Positions 11,513 to 23,098 of a DNA stretch of 64,000 bases are shown one piece after another. Position 1 is the first letter of the stretch, and the number at the start of each line of letters is the position of its first letter. Made by a program: the position numbers and the translations under genes. The stretch is from Siphonodentalium dalli (taxonomy: Eukaryota; Mollusca; Scaphopoda; Gadilida; Siphonodentaliidae). The notes beneath the pieces were generated by a model. That model had not been told where the DNA came from and did no database searches. It saw nothing but the letters and a program-made list of their open reading frames with translations. The stretch covers positions 219,274,151 through 219,338,150 of the forward strand of contig CP136065.1 of assembly GCA_032622095.1 (NCBI GenBank), given 5' to 3'.

Positions 11513-12208
11513 CTCTCACAAGGGAGCATGAAAATGGAAGAGGCAGACTAATTTCATGAAGTCATATGGATTATTTACAAGACCAGATGGCCCAACGATT
11601 ACACGTGATTTAATTAACTACGTTTTCGGAGACCACTTGCAGTATTCATATATAGCCACATCAGACCTGTGTGGGATAAGGATTGATGTTGGCTTCGGAA
11701 TATCCTTCTGTCAAAGGGGGGCAAACATTTATATTTTATAGGATGGTCGCCAGAGGAGGCATTCGCAAAAAACAGTTTGCAAATAAGAAACATGACCTTT
11801 CTGTGTTTTGGAGACCCCTTGGCCCATTTAAAAACCATACATTAACTCATCAACATAACATCAGTCTGCAATTTCATGCTTTAGTCGGTAACCCCTGACT
11901 ATATGTTAAATGATTTCAATTGTTCTGCCACATTGTTGAGTATGGTCATTTGGACAATATTTTTGTGAACAATCCAGGACCAATTTTGTTCAAATTCGTT
12001 GCCCACAAAATGTTCTTTATGTCGATGGAAGGACTGTTGTTTCGAAATAATTAAGCACAAAACTAGATTTCAGCTGACTATATTTCTCGAATAACAGATA
12101 ATTGATATATTTTCTGTGAAATTATGAATTTATGATCCAGAGTAAGATACAACAGTAAATAATGAGGACAAGTGATTAATCAGTAAATTATCTCTAAATT
12201 CAAACAAG
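11513..12208. other. Unassigned intergenic DNA
   Basis: No family match and no protein motif in the overlapping short frames (74 codons or fewer). Confidence 0.45.
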
Positions 12209-12792
12209 AGGTGTGCACTCGAGTGCTAGCATACCCCCACCGTGGCAAATTCAACCCACATTATCCGTAAACCCAACAAAAAAGATTTTTAACTTTAAAG
12301 AAAAATTCGGACTAATAATATCGATATCGTGTCACAAGAAGCTTGTACAAAAAAAATTATTCAAATTGGTTCATATTTGTTAAAGTTATTAAGTCGAAAA
12401 TGAAGTGTAATATTACGAAAAACAGTCTGAGCCAATCCCTAGCTGCATCATGTAGTGAGGGTATTGTGAGAAGCATGTATACCAAAAATTATTGAAATCG
12501 GTTCATATTTGTTAAAGTTATTAAGTCGGACAGAATTTTCTAAGTCAAAATAAGTCGAAAATGAGGCATAACTTAAAAAACAAAAGTCGGACCAAACCGC
12601 AATTAGCATCATGTGGAGAGGCAGTCCTAAGGAGATTGCATACAAAAAATTATTGAAATCGGTTCATAGTTGTTTGAGTTATGAGGTCGGACGGACGGAC
12701 GGACGGACTGACGGAGGGAGAAAGTGTGACGGACGGACAGACGCAGTCAATTCCAGTATACCCCCCATTTTCTTCGAAAGTGGGGGTATAAT
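12209..12792. repeat. Modular repeat with ggacgg tail and CCCCCA ends
   Basis: It starts near 'atacccccaccgtgg' and ends in a hairpin 'ataccccccatt...aagtgggggtat' (12760-12791). Three internal modules contain 'aaaaattattgaaatcggtt' or close variants, and a (ggac)n tail runs from 12690 to 12712. A terminal hairpin beside a tandem tail is unusual. I cannot assign a class. Confidence 0.65.
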
Positions 12793-13549
12793 AATTATTT
12801 ACAAAAATCCAAGGCTAAGTTATTATTATTACTATATGTTTAATACCATACAAGATATATTCAACAACTGTCCACAATTTTACTGTAGATCATGGGTGAC
12901 ATGAACTTTGTTGTGTTCAAGTACGACAACAATAACCCATTGAATAAGTAATCGCTCTTCAGATCAGTTTTGCTGCACGATCCAGCCATTATGTTGGTAT
13001 AACGACTTGTTATTATATAATTACAATGTGGCAGTGAAAATAGTTTTGTTTCCAAGATCATTACAATCTGAAGTAAAACAGTCAATTTTACTTTTATTTA
13101 TGGCTAAAATTTAAAGTTTTGATGGCTTTTTCGCACAAATTTCAAGACTTATCATTAAGTAATGTGATATGGTGACAATAAAATTGTAAGTAGAATGCTA
13201 AATACCAACAAAAGGTGGCAAATTCAGACATTAGCAAGCCATAAGTTGAGTGAACGTAAAATAAATACATTAAAGAGACAAACTTTGGGTTCCAAAGGGC
13301 AAAATAAATAAGGCAACAATTGCCAGATGGCAAACAACCTGAATTTTAAAGGTTATATATAGCCCTATAATGATATCATAACCACCAAAATTCTGCATAG
13401 GGGGAGGGGGACCGAAGATCTATAAGTGATTCCATAGATTATTCTTTGCTTTCAGTGTTTCCTTCTGGCATGTTTGGGACTGATCATCAACTAAATTTGG
13501 GTCTGTCTGTCACTAAAGGTAATGTACAAAAGCATTTCAGCCTGTCATA
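12793..13549. other. Unassigned intergenic DNA
   Basis: AT-rich with no repeat family recognised and no credible coding frame. Confidence 0.45.
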
Positions 13550-13837
13550 TTAAAGATCATAATCTGAATTAACGCTCCTTTTATTACTATTTCTTTGGCT
13601 TCGGGGTAAAAAATATTTGAATCAAGTTGGCAAATATTCGACGACCAAATTGCGTTGAACAAAATGTTGATATATACATGTAGCACGTTTTGGAAAATTT
13701 TATTCTAGAGTTGACAGTGGGTTGCATTATTTTTGGTAATTAATTGATTCTGATAACTAAAGCTTCTTTTGAATAAATGTTGTTGTTGTTGGAATCTGAT
13801 GATACGGGGACCATCAAATCGGATTGTGTACCTTTAA
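13550..13837 (+). mobile_element. TTAA-bounded element N
   Basis: Bounded by TTAA; the left end is TTAAAGATCATAATCTGA and the right end TCGGATTGTGTACCTTTAA, imperfect inverted ends. Internal marks are 'ttactatttctttggctt' and 'aattgattctgataactaaa'. A longer copy lies inverted at 15608-16067, with pieces at 24061 and 27067. Piggybac- or Kolobok-like by target site only. Confidence 0.7.
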
Positions 13838-13841
13838 AAGT

Positions 13842-14083
13842 TTAACTCTTTCAGTGCCAGGCTTATTTTGTAGGTTTAGTGCCAGGGAATCTTACGTTTT
13901 TCATGGGCATCAAAATTATTACTATGAATACCTGGTGATAGTTTTGAGTTATAACATGCCCCTAAGGATTTATCAAGTTTGTTTTTAAATTCTCTATAGC
14001 ATGCTTAAGCATACCCAAAAAAACAAATCTATAAAAAAAAAAATTCGCAAAATTTCAGTAAGCTCCAATGATGGAAGGGTTAA
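13842..14083. mobile_element. Chimeric TTAA MITE: C-type left end, E-type right end
   Basis: The left TTAA end reads CTCTTTCAGTGCCAGG as in family C; the right reads CCAATGATGGAAGGG-TTAA as in family E. The core matches the left-internal part of the C copies at 6473 and 22391, inverted. Both ends have the inverted-repeat logic of their own families but not of each other. Confidence 0.65.
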
Positions 14084-14339
14084 TAGAGATGTACTGAGAT
14101 CGGATACTAGATTGAACCAGCACAAACATTGTACGATTCCTTTGATATCAATGATTGTACTAAGCCACAAAGAGTATCATTTTACTAGATATCAGGCAAT
14201 TACAAGGGACCTCATACATAGATAAGCTTAGAGCGGGATCAATTACAGGCGTCTAAACATGGCATGGTGAAACGGTCTGCGGAGAAATGCTCGCAACAAA
14301 ATACCATGTTAAGATGCAGAACACCAGTCATCAATAACA

Positions 14340-14738
14340 TTAACCCTTTACCCAACAGAAGGGTCCTGTGCCAATGCATTCTCTTATATATGCGAGTCGA
14401 CCATAGGTCGCCTCGCATATATAAGAGAATGCATTGGCTTAACACATTAAAAATTATAAAATTGTTAAAGAATGTAAGAAAAAATGGTAAAAAGTGTTAA
14501 AAAAAGATTTTTTTTAGGCCAATGCATTCTCTTATATATGCGAGGCGACCTATGGTCGACTCGCATATATAAGAGAATGCATTGGCACAGGGCTAACTGT
14601 AACTATCACAATGTGGTCAAGGAGCCGGTTCCAATGATATCCATATTTGTATGGTTCTATTGAGACAGACCGAAGATATTTTAGGCTGTTGAAGCTTTAT
14701 TTGGCCGGTTTTGGCCGTTTTGTTGGGTAAAGGGTTAA
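14340..14738 (+). mobile_element. Family B TTAA MITE, full length
   Basis: 399 bp including TTAA flanks. The ends CCCTTTACCCAACA and TGTTGGGTAAAGGG form a perfect 14-bp inverted repeat, piggyBac-like. Two copies of the 69-nt hairpin module (14370-14438 and 14518-14586) lie in inverted orientation around an AT-rich spacer. A unique arm with 'gagacagaccgaagatattt' leads to the right end. No coding capacity. Confidence 0.93.
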
Positions 14739-15146
14739 AGTTTAGTCAATGGTAATTACATAAGTCTACTATTAACATATATATGAGGTTGTGTAATATT
14801 ATGCATGGAATGAAATAACCCACTCCTTAATACCATCAATTCAAGGAATAACACTCTTTTTAACATACATGTAACAATTGTTTTTGTTTTTGTTATCTGT
14901 TTGTTTATGTCATAACAGAAACCAAAATTCATTGTTATTGCTGAATAAAAACTTGAAACTTGAAAAATTTATTTTGTCATACTACACTAATGAGAGACTC
15001 TTTTTTGCATTTCCAATGTTTTAATTTGTACTCTCATGCTGTGAGACGATACATCATAACTACTGGATAATAACTTAAGATTTTAAAACTAAAGCTGTAT
15101 TCAGATGATTATAGAATGCTTTATTACAAGAAATAAGACAATCAAT
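14739..15146. other. Unassigned intergenic DNA
   Basis: No family match seen; AT-rich. Confidence 0.4.
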
Positions 15147-15330
15147 TTAACCCTTTCTTTCTAAATAATCATTGATGAGTAGTTCCCTTAAAGTGATGTG
15201 AAACAATCCGATAGGGTGATTCAATAGAAATGGAGAATAATCTTGTTCAAAGTTGTTCTTTTTACGAATATTAATCCAAATTGCCAACACACACCGTCAT
15301 TCTGATATATTAATTAAAAATGCACTGACT
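15147..15330. mobile_element. D end joined to inverted Y fragment
   Basis: TTAACCCTTTCTTTCTAAAT begins a truncated D element. At about 15190 it gives way to 'cttaaagtgatgtgaaac', the inverted right end of element Y, which can be followed to about 15330. Confidence 0.65.
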
Positions 15331-15607
15331 TTGTAGAAATATATTATATTGATAAAATACTTGTGCATTGTCTCATAACTGACTACATACAAATAACCAT
15401 ATCTGAAAAAAATCTTAAAAGTTGAAATATAACCTCAAATTGGCACGAAATCAACAAAATTCTAAGTTGAAATATTATAAGTCAACAAGGACCGTAAGTT
15501 CATAACTGCGGTAAAAATGGGCAGACCGAACCTAAATTCAAACAGGATCTGTATTACCATATGAGTAATCCATGAACCAAATTTGATTTATATAGTTATA
15601 TATAAAT

Positions 15608-16067
15608 TTAAAGGTACTCTGATCTGTTCAGACGGTCCCCATATCATTAAGTTACAACAACAACATTTCTTCAAAATACACTTTAGTTATCAGAATCGAT
15701 TAATTACAACAAAATAATGCTAACCACTGTCAACTATGGTATAACATTTCCCAAATGTGTTATTTATCAACATGTTCAACAAAATATGGCCATATTATCA
15801 CTTGAGTATCACGAAATATGCCTGTATTACCACTTAATTTTAGAGTTATCCATCTTCATCCACAATTTTGTCCAAGACTGTCCGTTTGACAACTTTTTCT
15901 GGGCCACAAAGAAGTATAAATTTCGAGAAATAACAAATTTCAAAAATCGATATCTGATCACCCTGAGCTTTGATGTGTGGATTCCTCGACTGGAATCAAA
16001 TATTTTTTAACCCCGAAGCCAAAGAAATAGTAATTTGGGAGCGTTAATTCGGATTATGTATCTTTAA
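15608..16067 (-). mobile_element. TTAA-bounded element N, long copy
   Basis: 460 bp between TTAAs, inverted relative to 13550. Ends are TTAAAGGTACTCTGATC and TTCGGATTATGTATCTTTAA. It has about 170 bp of internal sequence absent from the 288-bp copy, so the shorter copy is probably a deletion derivative. Confidence 0.75.
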
Positions 16068-16088
16068 GCTCCAGTCATGAAAGGGTTA
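16064..16088. mobile_element. Remnant E end chained to N
   Basis: Directly at the N right TTAA lies an E-type right end 'ccagtcatgaaaggg' and another TTAA. Only about 20 bp of the element remain. Confidence 0.5.
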
Positions 16089-16135
16089 AGTATTAGAAGT
16101 AAATTTGGCTTATTATATGAGAATGTACAGTGATA

Positions 16136-16303
16136 TACAGTAATGCTCTAAGTAATCGGAAATATGGCTTGCTGCATTCATCAGAAAGCTCTCGGGGAGA
16201 GCTTTCCGATGAATGGCAACAAGCCATATTTCCGACTAAATCCTGAAAAGTTACCCATAATTCTGCTTTGGTTAAGAGGTCGATTACTTAGAGCATTACT
16301 GTA
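16136..16303. mobile_element. Family A MITE with left-arm deletion
   Basis: TACAGTAATGC and GCATTACTGTA ends. About 50 bp of the left arm are missing (from 'gtaatcg' straight to 'gaaatatggc'), and the right arm is complete. Confidence 0.85.
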
Positions 16304-17028
16304 CTTTCATTTGAAGCAAATGTAATCATTGTGGATGAAAAATTGTGAATAATGATGTACTCACAGACCAACAGTTAGATGTAAATATGAATAGCCGAAA
16401 TCAATGAAGTATACCTCAGTTTTCTTCAAGATTATGGAGTACCGTTACGGATATCATGAGGAGATTGATGCCTTACAGACGACCAAATCTTTGCCCTGAT
16501 TTATGGGTATCATTGATTGTATAGATCAACATCGATAAATCCCTAAATAAACGGGAAATTAAACTGCCCGACCAATGAATATTACCCAAAAGTCCTACGG
16601 ATCTCATAGAAAATAATCCTGCGGTGTCATTCAGTCGAACAAATCAACACAGTTTGGCAGCCATTTGATGTCTCTTCATTAAAGACTGAATGATTTCATC
16701 ACACACAATGTGGATTGCCTGATTAATTTTGGTGAGATTCGCTGGCGATGACAACTGAGGCACCAGGGCATAAATGATTGATATTGTGCAGTGCAAAAAG
16801 AAACCAGAAAATGGTATCATAGACGCTTGATCTCTTCAAGTTTCATTATAAATGGTTAAATGTGGATGTGGTGCAATGTTTATATTAATTTGACAATTTA
16901 TTACTGCATAAAACTTAGATTTAACATTACATGACTCATCCTGATTATGTGGAGTTTGTGCACAAAGCTCTAAAAGCTTTTAAAATGCTTATCCTTAACC
17001 ATTAGCACCATCTTCAGTACTACCAAAC
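16304..17028. other. Unassigned intergenic DNA
   Basis: No recognisable gene or family member. Confidence 0.45.
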
Positions 17029-17404
17029 TTAAAGACATATTATGGACTTGTTCGGTTGCGTGAAACTGATAAGTTAGTAGTCAGACGCTATGACAACTGG
17101 AGGAATGCAGGATTCTACTAACATTGCCGAAAATCTCAAGCAAATCAATCATACAACGTCATAGAAAACATCGTCTGAACTGCGCTCAATTGTAAATATT
17201 TACTTCTCGATTCGGGACGCAACTATTGGAGATAAACTAACGAAAACTATTTGGCCATCGAGACTCACTGCATTTATTTAATATATAAGAATGACGTCGT
17301 GTGTTGTCAATTTGGATATAATATTTGTAAATATAACTACTTTGTGCAAGATTATTCTCCATTTCTATTTGATCACCCTGCCGGAGTGTTTCACATCACT
17401 TTAA
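17029..17404 (+). mobile_element. TTAA-bounded element Y
   Basis: 376 bp between TTAAs; starts TTAAAGACATATTATGGAC and ends CACATCACTTTAA. A copy of exactly the same span (376 bp) lies at 43381-43756, inserted in a tandem repeat whose sister unit still shows the single TTAA. The terminal inverted repeat is very short (AAAG-type). Family uncertain. Confidence 0.75.
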
Positions 17405-17472
17405 GTTTTAATGCAATGGATGCTGATGCTTCACAATGATTACCAGGGAATGACATGTTCACCATAGCTTTG

Positions 17473-17726
17473 CAAGCCTTGAAATAGGGTGTCTGTCATT
17501 TGCAGAATGAGGTCCCCAGAGGGTGAATTTAGTGATGCTACCCCGCATAGCGGGCTAGCCTCACCAAATTCACCCTCTGGGGACCTCATTTTGCTTACAC
17601 CTCAGCAGAATGAGGTTCCCAGAGGGTGAATTTGGTGATGCTAGCCCGCTATGCGGGGTAGCATCACTAAATTCACCCTCTGGGGACCTCATTCTGCAAA
17701 TGACAGACACCCTATTTCAAGGCTTG
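17473..17726. mobile_element. Family G1 MITE with perfect 8-bp target duplication
   Basis: Flanked by a perfect TAGCTTTG direct repeat (17465-17472, 17727-17734). Ends are CAAGCCTTGAAATAG and CTATTTCAAGGCTTG. It has two well-preserved hairpins with cores 'ccccgcatagcgggctag' and its complement. 254 bp. Confidence 0.95.
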
Positions 17727-17839
17727 TAGCTTTGTACGTGTCCATTTTTGGTTAATTTTTATTTTTCTGTATGAACCCACTAACACAGGCTGTGCTTGGA
17801 TGCTGTATCCAATTGATTTAAGTAATGAATAAAATTTAT

Positions 17840-18075
17840 TTAACCCTTTCTATACTAAATGGTTTCTCCCATTAAGTTATAAAAGTCTATCTCAGAATGG
17901 TCTATTATTCATTTGGAGGGTTGTTCTGCTTGTTCAGATAAACAGACAATTTTAGAAGAGCAGAATAATTCATATTCATTGGTGGGAAATGTTCAAATTA
18001 TGGTCGTTTGTCGAACTTATTATCTGAATATTTCCAAAGGAACTACTCATCAATGAGTATATAAATGGTATAAAA
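17840..18075. mobile_element. TTAA MITE, family D
   Basis: Starts TTAACCCTTTCTATACTAAA; the interior shares 'gaatggtctattattcattt' and 'gaacttattatctgaa' with the D copy at 48933. The right end is degenerate ('aatggtataaaaag'). It lies about 100 bp upstream of the satellite built from the same terminal sequence. Confidence 0.75.
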
Positions 18076-18177
18076 AGAAAAATAAACACAGGCACTTTCA
18101 GTTTTCTTGGAATCAAATTTTGGTTAAAAGGCCTGTGGCAGTTAGAAGTCTCAAACGATGTCTGGTAAAACCGGCAG

Positions 18178-20551
18178 TTAACCCTTTCCATACTAAAGCA
18201 TCATTGATGAGTAGTTATCCCATAGGCAATGTTCAGATAATAAGTTTAGCCCTTTCTATACTAAAGCATCGTTGATTAGTATTTATCACATAGGAAATAT
18301 TCAGATAATATGTTTAACCTTTTCCATACTAAAGCATCATTGATGAGTAGTTATCCCATAGGCAATGTTCAGATAATAAGTTTAGCCCTTTCTATACTAA
18401 AGCATCATTGATGAGTAATTATCCCATAGGAAATGTTCAGATAATAAGTTTAGCCCTTTCTATACTAAAGCATCATTGACAAGTAGTTATCCCATAGGCA
18501 ATGTTCAGATAATAAGTTTAACCATTTCTATACTAAAGCATCGTTGATTAGTATTTATCACATAGGAAATATTCAGATAATATGTTTAACCTTTTCCATA
18601 CTAAAGCATCATTGATGAGTAGTTATCCCATAGGCAATGTTCAGATAATACGTTTAGCCCTTTCTATACTAAAGCATCATTGATGAGTAGTTATCCCATA
18701 GGAAATGTTCAGATAATAAGTTTAACCCTTTCTATATACTAAAGCATCATTGATGAGTAGTTATCCCATAGGCAATGTTCAGATAATAAGTTTAACCCTT
18801 TCCATACTAAAGCATCATTGATGAGTAGTTATCCCATAGGCAATGTTCAGATAATAAGTTTAGCCCTTTCTATACTAAAGCATCATTGATGAGTAATTAT
18901 CCCATAGGAAATGTTCAGATAATAAGTTTAGCCCTTTCTATACTAAAGCATCATTGATGAGTAGTTATCCCATAGGAAATGTTCAGATAATAAGTTTAAC
19001 CCTTTCTATACTAAAGCATCATTGATGAGTAGTTATCCCATAGGAAATGTTCAGATAATAAGTTTAGCCCTTTCTATACTAAAGCATCATTGATGAGTAG
19101 TTATCCCATAGGAAATGTTCAGATAATAAGTTTAGCCCTTTCTATACTAGAGCATCATTGATGAGTAGTTATCCCATAGGAAATGTTCAGATAATAAGTT
19201 TAACCCTTTCTATACTAAAGCATCGTTGATTAGTATTTATCACATAGGAAATATTCAGATAATATGTTTAACCTTTTCGATACTAAAGCATCGTTGATGA
19301 GTAGCTATCCCATAGGAAATGTTCAGATAATAAGTTTAACCCTTTCTATACTAAAGCATCATTGATGAGTAGTTATCCCATAGGCAATGTTCAGATAATA
19401 AATTTAACCCTTTCTATATACTAAAGCATCATTGATGAGTAGTTATCCCATAGGCAATGTTCAGATAATAAGTTTAGCCCTTTCTATACTAAAGCATCAT
19501 TGACAAGTAGTTATCCCATAGGCAATGTTCAGATAATAAGTTTAACCCTTTTCTATACTAAAGCATCATTGATGAGTAGTTATCCCATAGGAAATGTTCA
19601 GATAATAAGTTTAACCCTTTCTATACTAAAGCATCATTGATGAGTAGTTATCCCATAGGCAATGTTCAGATAATAAGTTTAACCCTTTCTATATACTAAA
19701 GCATCATTGATGAGTAGTTATCCCATAGGCAATGTTCAGATAATAAGTTTAGCCCTTTCTATACTAAAGCATCATTGACAAGTAGTTATCCCATAGGCAA
19801 TGTTCAGATAATAAGTTTAACCCTTTTCTATACTAAAGCATCATTGATGAGTAGTTATCCCATAGGCAATGTTCAGATAATAAGTTTAGCCCTTTCTATA
19901 CTAAAGCATCATTGATGAGTAGTTATCCCATAGGAAATATTCAGATAATAAGTTTAACCCTTTATATACTAAAGCATCATTGATGAGTGAGTAGTTATCC
20001 CATAGGAAATGTTCAGATAATAAGTTTAGCCCTTTCTATACTAAAGCATCATTGATGAGTAGTTATCCCATAGGAAATATTCAGATAATAAGTTTAACCC
20101 TTTATATACTAAAGCATCATTGATGAGTGAGTAGTTATCCCATAGGAAATGTTCAGATAATAAGTTTAACCCTTTATATACTAAAGCATCATTGACAAGT
20201 AGTTATCCCATAGGAAATATTCAGATAATAAGTTTAACCCTTTCTATACTAAAGCATCATTGATGAGTGAGTAGTTATCCCATAGGCAATGATCAGATAA
20301 TAAGTTTAACCCTTTATTTACTAAAGCATCATTGATGAGTAGTTATCCCATAGGAAATATTAAGATAATAAGTTTAACCCTTTATATACTAAAGCATCAT
20401 TGATGAGTGAGTAGTTATCCCATAGGCAATGATCAGATAATAAGTTTAACTCTTTATATACTAAAGCATCATTGACAAGTAGTTATCCCATAGGCAATGT
20501 TCAGATAATAAGTTTAACCCTTTCTATACTAAAGCATCATTGATGAGTAGT
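18178..20551 (+). repeat. Satellite array of about 35 units of 68 bp derived from the D end
   Basis: Head-to-tail units each read (TTAA or TTAG)CCCTTTCTATACTAAA, 'gcatcattgatgagtagtta', 'tcccatagg', 'ttcagataataag'. This is the terminal 67 bp of MITE family D. Named variants recur: 'gttgattagtatttatcaca' at about 18269, 18541 and 19223; 'attgacaagtag' in several units; 'gatgagtgagtag' in the last third; 'ctatatactaaag'. The spacing shows higher-order blocks; for example, a four-unit block of about 277 bp is repeated from 19403 to 19680. The array stops inside a family A fragment. Confidence 0.95.
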
Positions 20552-21032
20552 TATCTCCCCGAGAGCTTTCCGATTAATGACAACAAGCCATATTTCCACC
20601 TAAATCCTGAAAAGTTACCCATAATTATGCTGTGGTTAACCCTTTACCCAACAAACCGGCCAAAAACGCCCAAATAAAGCTTCAACAGCCTTAAAATATC
20701 TTCGGTCTGTCTCAATAGAACCATACAAATATGGATATCATTGGAACCGGCTCATTGACCACATTGTGATGGTTACAGTTATGCCCTGTGCCAATGCATT
20801 CTCTCATATATAAGAGAATGCATTGGCCTAAAAAAATCTTTTTTTAACACTTTTTATCATTTTTTCTTACATTCTTTAACAATTTTATAATTTTTAATGT
20901 GTTAAGCCAATGCATTCTCTTATATATGCGAGGCGACCTATGGTCGACTCGCATATATAAGAGAATGCATTGGCACAGGGCCCTTCTGTTGGGTAAAGGG
21001 TTAAGGAGTCGATTACTTAGAGCATTACTGTA
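20552..21032. mobile_element. Right arm of a family A MITE, split by a B element
   Basis: It starts 'ccccgagagctttccgatta' directly after the last satellite unit, runs to 'ctgtgg', is interrupted by B at 20636-21004, and resumes 'ggagtcgattacttagagca' to the terminal TA. The left arm is lost at the satellite junction. Confidence 0.85.
20636..21004 (-). mobile_element. Family B TTAA MITE inserted in family A
   Basis: TTAA on both sides; reading through the TTAA rejoins the A arm exactly as 'ctgtggTTAAggagtcg'. This shows both the TTAA duplication and that B moved after A. Its first hairpin has an internal deletion of about 30 nt (20789-20827). Confidence 0.95.
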
Positions 21033-21080
21033 ACTTCATAACCATAAATTACTTTTACAGGTGGATTATCTCTTTGTAAA

Positions 21081-21920
21081 CATGTGTTATATAGTTACAG
21101 GGGTCTAAAATATTCCTGTCCAGAAATGCTTGTATTGATTAATATTGATTTTATTTCGAATATTTTCTGTTCTAAAAAGGTGTGGTTGTTTAGCTAATGA
21201 ACAATAGTGGTTACTATTAACATGTGTTATATAGTTACAGGGGTCTAAAATATTCCTGTCCAGAAATGCTTGTATTGATTAATATTGATTTTATTTCGAA
21301 TATTTTCTGTTCTAAAAGGGTGTGGTTGTTTAGCTAATGAACAATAGTGGTTACTATTAACATGTGTTATATAGTTACAGGGGTATAAAATATTCCTGTC
21401 CAGAAATGCTTGTATTGATTAATATTGATTTTATTTCGAATATTTTCTGTTCTAAAAGGGTGTGGTTGTTTAGCTAATGAACAATAGTGGTTACTATTAA
21501 CATGTGTTATATAGTTACAGGGGTATAAAATATTCCTGTCCAGAAATGCTTGTATTGATTAATATTGATTTTATTTCGAATATTTTCTGTTCTAAAAGGG
21601 TGTGGTTGTTTAGCTAATGAACAATAGTGGTTACTATTAACATGTGTTATATAGTTACAGGGGTATAAAATATTCCTGTCCAGAAATGCTTGTATTGATT
21701 AATATTGATTTTATTTCGAATATTTTCTGTTCTAAAAGGGTGTGGTTGTTTAGCTAATGAACAATAGTGGTTACTATTAACATGTGTTATATAGTTACAG
21801 GGGTATAAAATATTCCTGTCCAGAAATGCTTGTATTGATTAATATTGATTTTATTTCGAATATTTTCTGTTCTAAAAAGGTGTAGTTGTTTAGCTAATGA
21901 ACAATAGTGGTTACTATTAA
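21081..21920 (+). repeat. Six tandem units of exactly 140 bp
   Basis: Units start at 21081, 21221, 21361, 21501, 21641 and 21781 with 'catgtgttatatagttacag'. They differ at only a few positions ('gggtctaaa' against 'gggtataaa', 'aaaaagg' against 'aaaaggg', and one 'tgtagttg'). Sharp left and right edges and near identity suggest recent amplification. No coding frame runs through the array. Confidence 0.97.
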
Positions 21921-22390
21921 CAGAGACCAGACATTTTATTTGTCAAATTTGTCACAAATAAATGTTAATTAGACTCATGATCGCTTATAACTATGGAATA
22001 AAATAACACAATCAATCAATCTGAGACATTTAACGTTCGGTATGTAGCTATAAGAACAGCCTAATGCTCTCTATCGCTATATGGTATCACCCGAATGGTC
22101 TGTTCTAAAAATAGACCAATAAAGTGTCCCAATTAATAATCTCACTTCATAATAAAATATTCTAAATAAATTAATTGATAGAAGCCTTTCCGGACAGTGG
22201 TCTTCAATTCATATTTATTATTTTATACCCACGCAACTATTTCAAATGTGTTATTTAAAGAGATAATCCATCTTTAAAGTCCACAGACACTGAAAGCATG
22301 ATATCAGTCTTGGTCCCTTTGGGCATGTTAATTATCAGTGTCCATGATAATGAACATCACATGACCTTTATGTAAATGACCTAGCTGTGA
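21921..22390. other. Unassigned intergenic DNA
   Basis: No recognised element. Confidence 0.4.
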
Positions 22391-22866
22391 TTAACCCTTT
22401 GAGTGCCACGGGCCGATCTCATCGGCCCTAATTTACGGTGTGTAAAATCAGCCCTAAAAAAATAAAGAAATAATTTATTTTTTTTTGGGTTGAATTTTTA
22501 TTTTTGGGTTGAATTTTTTTCGGGTATGCTTAAGCATGCTATAGCAAATTTAAAAACAAACTGGATAACACCTTAGGGGCATGTTATAACTAAAAACTAT
22601 CACCAAGTATTCATAGTAATAATTTTGATGCCCATGAAAAACGTAAGATTCCCTGACAATAAACCTACAAAATAAGTCTGTTAAAGAATATAAGAAAAAA
22701 TTATTAAAATTGTAAAAAATTGTAAAAAATAATAACAAATGATGAAAAATTGTTAGGCCAATGCATTCTCTTATATATGCGAGGCGACCTATGGTCGACT
22801 CGCATATATAAGAGAATGCATTGGCACAGGGTATATGGGTTGATACAAAAATCGGACCTGGGTTAA
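22391..22866. mobile_element. Long TTAA MITE, family C
   Basis: TTAACCCTTTGAGTGCCACG start with the GGGCCGATctcATCGGCCC palindrome, the hairpin module at about 22757-22825, and 'atatgggttgatacaaaaat' near the right end. The last 'cactgaaag' of the usual right end is missing, so the element ends CCTGGGTTAA. Confidence 0.85.
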
Positions 22867-23098
22867 AAAAGACATTTAATTGTACATACAACTGCTGTTT
22901 ATCATTTGTGTAGTTTCCAGATTCAAATAAAATGCTAGTAAATTGAGTCGATAACCACTCTAGAAACAGATATTTCAGGTCTGTATAGCATGGTAGTTCA
23001 ATTTAAAGATGCAAAATCCCATTTGATGGTCCAAATATCATCCGGTTACAACTACAATGGAATTTTACCAAGAGCCAATTTAGTTATCCATATTAGTT

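Noticed and set aside
14264-14500. Recurrent short open frames encoding similar peptides (for example 14264-14500, 22990-23259, 44394-44705, 57847-58083).
   Set aside because: They are translations of the B element end and its hairpins. The frame exists because the repeat is conserved as DNA, and it runs on both strands.
18178-20551. CRISPR array.
   Set aside because: Units are contiguous 68-bp repeats with no unique spacers, in animal DNA, and derive from a transposon end.
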